Source: Volutella citrinella (Eukaryota; Ascomycota; Sordariomycetes; Hypocreales; Nectriaceae). From it: DNA of 64,000 nucleotides. The DNA is taken from the NCBI GenBank assembly GCA_034401135.1, contig JAWZSP010000001.1, positions 2,232,001 through 2,296,000 of the forward strand. The letters are read 5' to 3'. Each line of letters begins with the position of its first letter. Within the stretch, counting starts at the first letter, position 1. Position numbers and translations under genes: made by a program. Below the pieces are notes generated by a model. The model did not search any database. It saw nothing but the letters and a program-made list of their open reading frames with translations, and had not been told where the DNA came from. Positions 1 to 9,811 of the stretch are shown here, piece after piece.

Positions 1-176
1 TTGGCGACGGCGCCAACGACTTGCTGATGCTTGAGAAGGCTGGCTTGGGTGTGGCATGGAACGCCAAGCCCCGTGTGCAAATGGAGGCGGATGCCCGCCT
101 GAATGGAGACAGCTTGCTGGACCTGCTGCATTTGTTTGGCTTTACGGCAGAGGAAATCGAGGCATTGATCGCGTGA
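1..176 (+). CDS. ser2: Phosphoserine phosphatase, C-terminal fragment (5' end outside window)
   Basis: This is the last 57 codons of a phosphoserine phosphatase, the enzyme that dephosphorylates phosphoserine in the final step of serine synthesis. The frame begins at position 3 with the conserved HAD-family motif GDGANDLLML, whose Asp residues bind magnesium. It continues through AGLGVAWNAKP and an FGFTAEEIEALIA tail that is typical of SerB/Ser2 proteins, and ends at the TGA at 174-176. Substrate-binding and nucleophile motifs lie upstream of the window, so completeness cannot be judged. It is convergent with the gene ending at 672. The family assignment is strong because the motif and the tail agree. 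Confidence 0.9.
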   Translation, partial: GDGANDLLMLEKAGLGVAWNAKPRVQMEADARLNGDSLLDLLHLFGFTAEEIEALIA

Positions 177-671
177 GGAGCTTAACCCCGAAAAGTGGCG
201 TTGCCCGCAAGGAACGGAGAAGGAGTGTCCTTGGGAACTTTTGAGCGTGGTGTTTTGAACATGGGAGTGGGATACCAGGCAATCAGGAGTAAACGGAAGT
301 TACGAGCCATAAAACATACATATTGATTTCCGTGCAATTGCAAAATCACAGAAAACCACATACACGAGTTCAATCTTTCCGAACAATCGCAGTCCAGGCT
401 TTCACCCAGTTGTCCGGCATCAAGCACGAGTGGCCGAGTGATCAGGGGTTCCAATCATTCAATGCACGAGTGGACGATTCGTGACTAGATACGAAGATAT
501 GAAATTATTGCGGTGCGCCGTAGGTCAAACATAAAGGTAGCCGTAGCCACTTCAGGAACATCTATCCGACTTTCTTCATCTACATGCGGATCGAGGTCTG
601 GGCCAGCTCCATCTCTCTCCTCGCTACATATGTTTGCACATAGAGATCCGTCGCCCTTTTCAGGTCATCTC
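177..671. other. Intergenic, two facing 3' ends
   Basis: The space lies between two convergent genes and presumably holds both 3' untranslated regions. I see no supported gene or structured RNA. Confidence 0.6.
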
Positions 672-1236
672 TTAAGGGTAACCGTCCTTGCCCCACTTGT
701 TGTACTTCTCGTGGAGCTCGGCAGGAAGGGTGACGTTGGGAACGACGACGACGTTAAGGGCGCTGGGGGCGTCCTTGGGAGGCTTGCTGGAGTCACCACC
801 GGGGTGGTACTTGTACTTGCCAGTGGTCTCGGTCTGCCAAGGGTAGCCGCCCTGGGCGATGTTGACGGGAGACTCAGAGGTGGACTTGGTGGGAGAGCGG
901 CCTGCGGCAATCGACTTGTCAGCAACATCGAGGGAGGCTTCGCGCCCGCTGAGGGGCCAATGGGCAATCTTACCGAAGTAGAAGCCAGCGCCGCCGAGGG
1001 CAGCGATCATAACACCACCGAGGATCTATATGGAAGGCATCCGAGTTAGCAATTCGTCTTGGAAGAATCGTACGGGATCGGCCGGGTGGGCAGAGTCAGG
1101 TCAGAACGGCCGTGGGGATATGACGCACCAGAGTCTCGGGGTTCTTGCGGGTCTCCTTCTTGAGCTCGGCCTTCTGGTGCTCCTGCAGGCGGCGAGCAGT
1201 GGTGGTGAAGAAACGGCGAGTAACGCGGGCAGACAT
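672..1236 (-). CDS. Small predicted mitochondrial inner-membrane protein, function unknown
   Basis: Two exons (1236-1129 and 1025-672) joined over a 103-nt intron with GTGCGT donor and ATATAG acceptor give 153 residues. Residues 1-18 (MSARVTRRFFTTTARR and following) look like a cleavable mitochondrial presequence, being rich in Arg, Ser and Thr with no acid. A short charged stretch follows, then one hydrophobic segment at about 37-53 rich in Gly and Ala (ILGGVMIAALGGAGFYFG). The remaining roughly 100 residues are soluble and end KYNKWGKDGYP. The Met at 1236 was chosen because the presequence starts there; an in-frame Met 14 codons upstream is less likely. I do not recognise the family. The length, single membrane span and basic N-terminus resemble small accessory or assembly proteins of the inner membrane, but that is inference. 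Confidence 0.75.
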
Positions 1237-2466
1237 GGTGGCGACGGGTCGTGCTGTTGCTGGTGAATTGAGAGGCAAGTTGGTGGATGAAGCTTGGTGG
1301 TTCTCGTATGATTTCAGTCAATCCATCGACCTCCGGTTTGCGCGGCACCTCATTGGCCAATGCCGGGTCAATTGAATCACGTGGACGGTCACGCACCATT
1401 GGTAGGATGATGACGTCCGGTGGAGCACAAAGGTGAGCTGATGACTCGTTGCCTGAGATATTAGGCTGAACTGGAACTAATTTGCCTGGGCCTCCCTCCC
1501 TTCATGCGTGCCCTACCACCTGTGACCACTGTAGCACCACAGGCGGTAAAAAGAAATGATGGATGTGACGGACCCAGTAGTGCATGATCGCAATATCGTG
1601 TGCTATGATGATGTAACTTGGTGACCGCAGCGAGATCGTACATCTTGAGAGATTGGAGTGCATGAGTGGCGGATTGATGTTCAGTGGTAGGAACATCTGC
1701 CAGTGACAAGTGAGCAATGGGCAGCCATCTCGCCGTCACTTTCGAGACGAGCAAACCACAGCCCTGCACAATGCTGAGGCCCTTGTCAACCGAGAGCCTG
1801 GACGCGCTAAAGCCGCTGGGACGGAACGCTAGGGCACCTCTGACTGCCTGGCACTCTGCAGGAGGCCCGGCCCAGTGACTCCGAAGCCGTGACGGCCCGT
1901 CCATTGGACGCCCAAGATTACTCCAGCTTTTGAAGGCTAGCCCCTTACATGGGGCCTTTCCTGGAAAGATGTGATCAGTGAAGGAAAAGGCACAGGCATT
2001 CATTCATCACTCTTTGTCTCTTCTTTCTTTGAACGCACCTCCCGCCCCAGCAGTGCCAGCACCACCTCGCCCCGGGTGCTCGTATCCATCCCCTCCTTCC
2101 AGTCTCGACATTCACATTCTAGGTGGCTTCCATTTGCATCGCCCTAATTGCACCTTCTCCGACCCTTCCTTTGTCTCATATTCCCCCCGCCTGCGCTTCG
2201 TCCGCCGTCTTCCTACAACTCGATTACCCCTGCCCTCGGCGCGACACGAGCCACTCGTTGGTCAAGACCACCAACCAGTCTACAATCACGCGCCAACCTC
2301 CTAATCAACCTTTCCTCCATCGACCTACGTGCAACGACGTGCGAGGCTTCAGGACCCTAGAACCCTCGATCTCCTTTCTCGTCCCCCCGACACCTCCAAC
2401 CACCAAGACAGCCTCGCCGCACTCCTTCCGACACACCCGAGACCGGCTCTCTCGCGATCGTTCGCC
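1237..2466. other. Divergent promoter region
   Basis: The region separates the minus-strand small mitochondrial protein from ERF2 on the plus strand. It carries an inverted CCAAT pair and a CRE-like TGACGTC (1411-1417) close to the first gene, and a C/T-rich leader just upstream of ERF2 (about 2030-2460). No gene seen. Confidence 0.5.
1352..1361. promoter_or_regulatory. Palindromic double CCAAT box
   Basis: ATTGGCCAAT is two overlapping CCAAT boxes on opposite strands, about 116 bp upstream of the start at 1236. A further ATTGG lies at 1398-1402. CCAAT boxes bind the fungal HapB/C/E complex, which controls many mitochondrial genes; the link to this gene is inference. Confidence 0.4.
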
Positions 2467-4490
2467 ATGGCGTCCCAAGGCGACGATGACGGCTTCCCAA
2501 CGCCGCAGATCCCGCGGTCCGATCGACCAGGCCCTCCCAGCATCATTTCGTCGCGCATGACCGATATTGCGAGCGAAGACGGAGGTGACGACGACACGAC
2601 CAACAAGCAGAGAATGAGCCTGCCTCGGAGCGCAGACGTGGCGTCCCGACCAGGCACTGCTCGCACAGGGGCCTCTTCTCGAGGCGCATGGCAAAGCCAA
2701 GGACGAAAGACTTTCGCCCCGAACAAAACGGCCAAGAGATCGAGTCTCACAAGCACCACTACGGGATCCATGAGTCGCAACCCCAGTTTATCGAATCGTA
2801 GCCATGTTCCATCCCTGACCTCGCATGCTTTCTTCCGACCTATGAGTTCACAAAAGCTGCAAGCTCAGCGCGGCGGCCCTCCCCGGCCTCCGACCACGAG
2901 CCAGCCGCAATCACCGATCCTGGATGACGGTGCGACCGACCTCGGCGGTAGTGTGGCACGTCGAAGCCTGAACTCGACCCCAGTTGCGCAACTGCAACGG
3001 CCCGGAAGCGGTGAAGATAATGCACGACCTCCACCTTCACGCGGCACCGAGATGACGGAGCAGGAGACTCTAGACCGCATCACTGCCAACACGAGCCCAA
3101 GCCATGGCCACTATCCCGCAGGCAGCTTGACGGATAGTGTTCAACCGCTGCAGGGAAAGGCGGACCCGCATATTCATCACCACAGCATTCAGCTCGACAA
3201 GAGTTACCGAGACCTCGATGCTCTTCCTGGGCCGATGTCACCCCGATCCTTCCGCTCCAGCTTTCTCAAGCCGGGCAAAAACGACCAGGGCCAGAGTGGA
3301 CAGGGTAGGAGTAACGAGGGCCACGAAAAGCTGTCATCGTCTGCTTCATCACCACAGCTACGTCCTGTCGATTCTCAGGCAACTCGACGACAACGCACGC
3401 CACAGCAAGGTCAGCGCTTGGGCGAAGGTCATGTGTATCAGTATTTCGACGGAAACACATTCTTCTGCCTTGGAGGACGTTGGCAAAATAGCCGACAGCG
3501 ACCGATCAATATCGCAACTGGTGTCATGGTCGTTGCGCCATGCGTGCTCTTCTTTGCCTTTGAGGCTCCGTGGCTATGGAAAAACATATCTCCTGCAGTG
3601 CCCATCATCTTTGCTTATTTGGCATTCATCTGTTTCTCCTCCTTTATTCATGCGTCGGTCTCAGATCCTGGTGTACGTACCAAACTAAGAAAACTAAACC
3701 ACGTTCCGTGCTAACTCCCGCGCAGATTCTACCACGCAATCTCCACAGATTCCCTCCCGCCGAGGATGAAGATGATCCTTTGCGGATTAGCCCGCCTACG
3801 ACAGATTGGGCCCTGATCAAATCTGCAGAGTCCAACACGGCTGCCATGGAAGTCCCCGTTAAGCACTGTAGGACTTGTAACATCTGGCGACCACCTCGCG
3901 CCCACCATTGCCGCTTGTGCGACAACTGCATCGAAGGCCATGATCATCACTGTGTCTGGCTAAACAACTGTGTCGGGAAACGCAATTACCGATATTTCTT
4001 TACCTTTGTCACGTCTGCTACCCTTCTCTCCGCCTACCTCATCGGCCTCAGTCTCCTTCAAATTCTCACTTACAAAAACCGCGAGCATGTTTCTTTCGGC
4101 AATGCGATTGACCACTTCCGGGTGCCCTTCGCGCTTGTCATACTCGGCTTCATCACCTTTCTCTACCCCTCTGCTTTGATGGGATACCATATTTTCCTCA
4201 TGGCTAGGGGTGAGACGACACGAGAATACATGAACTCTCACAAGTTTGTGAAGAAGGAACGATTCCGTGCTTTCACGCAAGGCAACATCTTCAAGAACTT
4301 TATGGTCGTCTTGTGCCGTCCTCGTCAACCGACCTATTATCGCTTCAAGTCTCAATATGAGGAGGGTGATCAGCGTCTTGGCATTCGACGAGACAAGCGG
4401 CCTCGTACAAACTCTATGGAGATGCATGATGTCAAGCCCGGTACCCCTGGTTTCCAGGGCCCGGTGACGCTCAGAAACGAGAACAATTAG
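2467..4490 (+). CDS. erf2: DHHC palmitoyltransferase Erf2
   Basis: Two exons (2467-3672 and 3726-4490) with a 53-nt intron give 656 residues. The product is a membrane protein S-acyltransferase; Erf2 in yeast palmitoylates Ras at the endoplasmic reticulum together with Erf4. Residues 1 to about 345 are disordered and rich in Ser, Pro and Gln. Two membrane segments follow near 350-375 and 378-400. The cysteine-rich domain starts at about 449 (HCRTCNIWRPPRAHHC) and contains the catalytic DHHC at 475-478 followed by WLNNCVGKRNYRYFF. Two further membrane spans lie in the C-terminal part. The splice restores DPG-ILPRNLH across the junction, a join expected in the family. The long disordered N-terminus is usual for filamentous ascomycete Erf2. 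The start follows from a good context (CGCCATGG). Assignment to Erf2 rather than another DHHC enzyme rests on the domain order and is firm. Confidence 0.92.
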
Positions 4491-5689
4491 CACCAGACGC
4501 GTGCCATAGTAACTCAAGACAGCCATCCATGTTTTCTTTCGTTTTCCCTCTTCTTATTCTTCTTCCTCTTCTTCTTCTTATTCTGCTACTTCTACTACTA
4601 CTTCATTTTTCGTCTTCTTCTTCAACATACCCCTGTTCTTCTGTATTCATATTCCATCTACACGCATTTTCAGTGCGCCAGTTCTTCGGGAAGCAGCTGT
4701 CAAGCTTTTGATACTACGGAAGGGAAGTTTTGTTACGTCTTCTTACTATACCCTAGCCACTTGACCTCATGTACTGCATTTATAAATCAGTAGTTCAAGC
4801 GGCGTTCGCCAGCGATGGGCGTTGACGCCCCGCTAGAGGGAAGACATGAAAAGGAGAGGGCATGTGTGCACTCAAACGTCACGCATAGATATCTAGATAC
4901 CAATCAACGCAAGTCTAGACATTGTTTTGTGCGCCTTGTGAACAGTGATGTTTGCCGACAGAGTTGAGTTTCATCGGAACTCTCGCGCTGGTCTGTCTCG
5001 TCTATAAAATTTTAGGTCTGTACACTTCACAATTGCATTGATAAGAAAGAAGTGAAGTATCTACACTAAGAAGGCAACAATTGCTGGTTCATTCAGACCT
5101 GGCTTTGTCTTTCGCTTAAAATAAAATACAAACAGACCTACTAAATACCTCATAGCCCAGAGACTGCCACGGAGCGTCGCTTGCCGGCGATGAGATATCC
5201 GTGATTCACGAGGGAAACAAGGCTCATCAGGAATAGGGTAACATCATGTAGATGCCGCCCCAGTGAGGTTGGGCAGGATTTGCACGTGTTTCGTGGGGGA
5301 TATTTGTGGCGCGCCCCTGCACAGACTTTAGTGTGGTAGGTGTTGAGGGTCCGAGGCCAATCCATGCCCAATCTGGGGGGCGACATAAGCCGATAAGCCA
5401 CAGACCCATGTTCCTGGTTGATTTGATAAGAAAAAATTTCAGGCGGGCGGAGGGGCCGAAAATATGCCTGGGCGCTCGGCGCTGACAACGTCTTGCCTTC
5501 GCTTGGCGACAAAGTATCCTGCCACTGGGCACTCAATACCTAAATCTTCCATACAACATCCTCCCCCAAATCCTCGCTCGCCGGGCCTCGCTGGCATTCT
5601 GCTGACCGTGCAACACGCTCCCCGACCGGCGCTTCCCTCCAAGATTGCACTCGAGGCCCATACCAAGACGACGAGGATCCAAGGCCATC
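4491..5689. other. Intergenic: ERF2 3' region and NEW1 promoter
   Basis: A long pyrimidine tract at 4529-4625 lies directly after ERF2. The rest is the NEW1 upstream region, with a C-rich leader from about 5530. No gene supported. Confidence 0.5.
4529..4625 (+). repeat. CTT-rich polypyrimidine tract
   Basis: About 97 nt made almost only of C and T, with runs of TTC/CTT, starting roughly 40 nt after the ERF2 stop, so probably inside its 3' untranslated region. Confidence 0.7.
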
Positions 5690-8600
5690 ATGCCTCACCC
5701 CGTCTCGCCGCCCGCTGAGCCGCCCATGATGGTCTCCAAGGAGGCCCCGCCCCCGCCATCTCAGGAGGCTGTCGCCGACCTGGTCAACACCATCTTCACA
5801 GCCAAGACGTCAGCTGCCTCCATCGACGCCTCCTATGCGCTGTGCGAGGTCCTCCTGTCGTCCGTGGGCGTCGTCGGCCTGACACACTACGGCATCCTAG
5901 CCGAGGTCCGCAAGGCCGCCGCCGACAAGAAGTCGGGCCTGCGCCGCGAGTCGAGCCAGAACCTGCTGGGCGCGATCTTTGAGCGCTTCCTGCCTCGCCA
6001 GCGCATCAGCGAGGTCGTTCTCCTGCTCCAGGATGGCGGCATGGTGGGTTGCGCTCTCGATGCCCTTTCCGATAAGGGCACCGTCGTGCGGGAGGCTGCC
6101 CAGTACGGCCTCGATGCCATGTTTGGTGTCCTGAGCCCCGAGGCCCTCCTCGTTGGCCTGCTGCCCGCCCTGGTCAACTACCTGTCCAAGAAGACTGGCA
6201 AGTGGCAGGGCACTGTTGGCGCCTACAAGCTGCTCCAGAAGATGGCCGACAAGGCCCAACTCGCCGTCGGCGCTACCAAGGAGGAGGCTGCTGACAAGGA
6301 TGTTCTCCGCGAGGCCATGGGTGCCAAACTGGCCCTCCTCATCCCCATCGTCGAGGGTGGCATGCACGACCTCAAGGCCGAGGTCGAGAAGCAGGCCGTC
6401 GCCACCATGAACTCTCTCGTCACTCTTCTGTCCAACGACGATGTCGCGCCGCGTCTCCCTCTGCTCATTGACAGCATGCAACATCCTTCTGCCCAGTCTC
6501 TGCAGAAGGCCATCCACGCCCTGTCTCAGACTACCTTTGTTGCCATCGTCACCTCGCCTGTTCTGGCCCTCCTGACGCCCTTCCTCGAACGCTCGCTCAA
6601 CACCCCCTCCACCGCCCAGGAAGTGCTCCGACAGACGGTCGTCATCGTCGAAAACTTGACCAAGCTCGTCCACGATCCCATTGAGGCCAGAACATTCCTG
6701 CCCAAGCTGACCCCTGGTGTCAAGAACGTCTGCGACCGAGCCTCCCTACCCGAGGTGCGTGAGATTGCCGAGAGGGCTCTTGCCACCATGCAGAAGGCTA
6801 TGGGTGATGATAAGGACATTGTGGCCCGCACTGATGCCACCGACGTTGCCAAAATCCTGGACGGGCAGATCAAGGCCCACAATGCTGTTGCTATTCAGCA
6901 CCCGATATTTGAGGCTGTCCATGGCTACGTCTGCGAGATGGTTGTCATTGACGTCAACTATCGATTCGTCAACCGCATTTCTGCTGCGATTGCCCCTCAC
7001 CTCAAGAGCGTTCTGTTGGACGAGCAGTCCAGCCAGAAGATTGCCGATGCAGTTCAGAAGTTCTACGTCGAGGAAGACGAGCGCAAATTTGGTGTCCCCG
7101 AGAAGGAAGATGACGGCGAGATCGAGATTGTCAATGCTGACTTCTCCCTGGCCTACGGTGGCATGCTGCTGCTGTCTCACACCAACTTGCGCCTCCTCAA
7201 GGGCCATCGCTATGGTCTGTGTGGCCGCAACGGTGCTGGAAAGTCTACCCTCATGAAGAGTATCGCAGGTGGAAAGCTTGAGGGCTTCCCCTCCCAAGAT
7301 GTTCTGCGAACCTGTTATGTCGAGCACAACCAGGGCGAGGACGCTGAGATCAGCATCCTGGAATTTGTCGCCAAGGATCCCGAAATTGCCACACAGGGCC
7401 GTGAGCGCATCTCGGAGGTTCTGGCAGAGTTTGGCTTCGATGCTGGCCCTGAGGGCCGCCAGTCCCAGCCTGTGGGCTCCCTCTCCGGCGGTTGGAAGAT
7501 GAAGCTTGCTTTGGCTCGTGCCATGTTGCAGCGTGCCGACGTTCTTCTTCTTGACGAACCTACTAACCACTTGGATGTGGCCAACATCGCCTGGCTGGAG
7601 AACTACCTGAAGACCCACCCTGATATTACCAGTCTGATCGTGTCTCACGACTCTGGCTTCCTTGACAACGTCACCACCGACATCTACCACTATGAGCCCA
7701 ACAAGAAGCTGGCCTGTTACAAGGGCAACCTGGCCGCTTTCGTCAAAGTCCGCCCAGAGGCCAAGAGCTACTACACCCTGTCGGCATCCAACGTGCAGTT
7801 CAAGTTCCCTCCTCCGGGTATCTTGACTGGTGTCAAGTCTATGACTCGAGCGATTATCCGCATGAGCAACGTGTCGTTCAGTTATCCCAATGCGCCCAAG
7901 CCTTCCCTGATGGATGTCTCCTGCCAGCTTACACTTTCCTCACGAGTCGCCATTATCGGACCCAACGGTGCAGGAAAATCCACACTGATCAAGCTGCTCA
8001 CTGGCGAGACTATTCCGTCGGCCGGAAAGGTTGAGAAGCACCCCAATCTTCGTATTGGATACATCAAGCAGCATGCTCTGGAGCACGTCGAGATGCATCT
8101 CGAGAAGACACCCAACCAGTACCTCCAGTGGCGATATGCCCACGGTGATGACCGTGAGGTCCACATGAAGCAGACCCGTGCTCTCTCCGAGGCGGACAGG
8201 GCCCAGATGGACAAGTTTGTAGACTTGAAGGATGGCAAGTCGGCCCGACAAGTCGAAGCCCTTGTTGGTCGTCAGAAATACAAGAAGACTTTCCAATATG
8301 AGGTGTAAGTTTCAAAACCCGAGGTTTCAGCTATCCGGATTTGACGTACTGACTCACTCTCTAGTAAATGGCGCGGCCTTATGCCCAAGCACAACACTCA
8401 AATCTCTCGAGAGACCCTGATCGAGCTTGGCTTCAGCAAGCTCATCCAGGAGTTTGACGATCATGAGGCCTCCCGAGAGGGTCTTGGTTACCGCGAGCTT
8501 CAGCCGTCGGTCATCTCCAAGCACTTTGAGGATCTCGGCCTGGACCCTGAGATTGCCAACCACAACGAGATCGGCTCCCTGTCCGGTGGCCAAAAGGTCA

Positions 8601-9106
8601 AGGTTGTCATCGCTGGTGCCATGTGGAACAACCCCCATCTTCTTGTGCTCGACGAGCCTACCAACTTCTTGGACCGTGACTCTCTGGGTGGTCTGGCTGT
8701 TGCCATTCGTGACTTCAAGGGTGGCGTTATTCTGATTTCCCACAACGAAGAGTTCGTCGGCGCCCTTTGCTCCGAGCAGTGGCACGTCCGCGACGGCCGT
8801 GTCGCCCAGCGCGGCGCTGCGGCCATCAGCCTTGACCGCTTCGAGGACAGCACACCTGGCAGCGCCGTTCCCAGTGCCGTTCCCAGCACCGTTGCTAGCA
8901 CTGCGGCCAACTCGGTTGCCAACAGCGCTGTCAACAGCGGCGCTGAGGACAACTCGGAAATGAAGTTCAAGGCCAGGAAGAAGAAGAAGATGACCAAGAA
9001 GGAGCTCAAGGAACGCGAGGTTCGCCGCCGTCTCCGCCACATTGAGTGGTTGAGCAGCCCCAAGGGAACTCCCCACCCTCCTGATACCGATGACGAGGAC
9101 AACTAA
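5690..9106 (+). CDS. new1: New1-type ABC-F ATPase (EF-3-related translation termination/recycling factor)
   Basis: Two exons (5690-8304 and 8365-9106; GTAAGT donor, 60-nt intron) encode 1118 residues. Residues about 30-380 are a HEAT-like helical region. The first ABC domain has Walker A GRNGAGKST near 511, signature LSGG and DEPTNHLD; the second has GPNGAGKST near 757, LSGGQ and DEPTNFLD. Between them sits a short chromodomain-like insert (YEVKWRG, about 870) that is much smaller than in canonical EF-3. The C-terminus is highly basic (KARKKKKMTKKELKE). The inter-domain segment containing PPPGILTGVKS, the compact insert and the IGYIKQHALEHV context match New1/Elf1 rather than EF-3. Yeast New1 acts on ribosomes at termination and recycling. 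The N-terminus is Pro-rich and has no Asn/Gln-rich prion segment. The start chosen gives an N-terminus of plausible length; an in-frame ATG 45 nt upstream exists. Confidence 0.88.
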
Positions 9107-9811
9107 GGTTGCGAGGGTCTGTTATGGCCAGGTCTCGCCCTTCCCCCTTTCCCTCTCTGTTTCGTGCGATATTTGTCCTTGTTCATACAAAAGGTGGAGC
9201 CAGATGCATTTATGGATGGAGATGATCCTGTCCAGGTGTATAGAAACACGGCGGTGGCCATTAATGATCATGATGACTGCAAGAAATCATTGAATTGTTT
9301 TGGATAGACGACACTCAACGTGTCATTCGCCGCCAAAGGCGGATAGATGGATGATGCTGAGACTTTTCGAGTTGAACGGTATAGAGGCGTTATATGGAAT
9401 AGACGGTGAAAATTGAATTTGTCATTGAGTTTTGGACCGTCGCTGCGTTGAATGATAATAGTCTGTGAATTGTTAAAAGCCATTCCGCAGCACACACTCG
9501 TCTGAGTTGTAACCGACTTATCAAGGGCCAGCGCCGCGTTGTCGACATGCATCGGCGAACCAGTCATCAGATCACTTGCAATTTAACACTTAACTCAATG
9601 AAATCTTCTTGCGTGAGCACAAGAAGATGGTTTTTCTCAATCTGCTCTATAACATGCGCGGCTCAAGACTACATAATATCGGAATGAAAACCTGTCTGCA
9701 ACGCATCTGGGTATTGTTGAAACCACTCCCGGGCTCTATGGAATAAATTGCTCAAGATGACGCCGGAGTACATAAAAAGAAGAAAAAAAAAGGTTGAATG
9801 AGTGTCATCTT
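9107..9811. other. Intergenic, two facing 3' ends
   Basis: Between the convergent NEW1 and GT2 genes. It is A/T-richer than its neighbours and presumably holds both 3' untranslated regions. No gene seen. Confidence 0.6.

Noticed and set aside
6746..7690. Long minus-strand open frame of 314 codons
   Set aside because: It lies antisense to NEW1 and comes from codon bias of that gene; no domain features.
5690..9106. Canonical elongation factor 3
   Set aside because: The short chromodomain insert and the PPPGILTGVKS region fit New1 better than EF-3.
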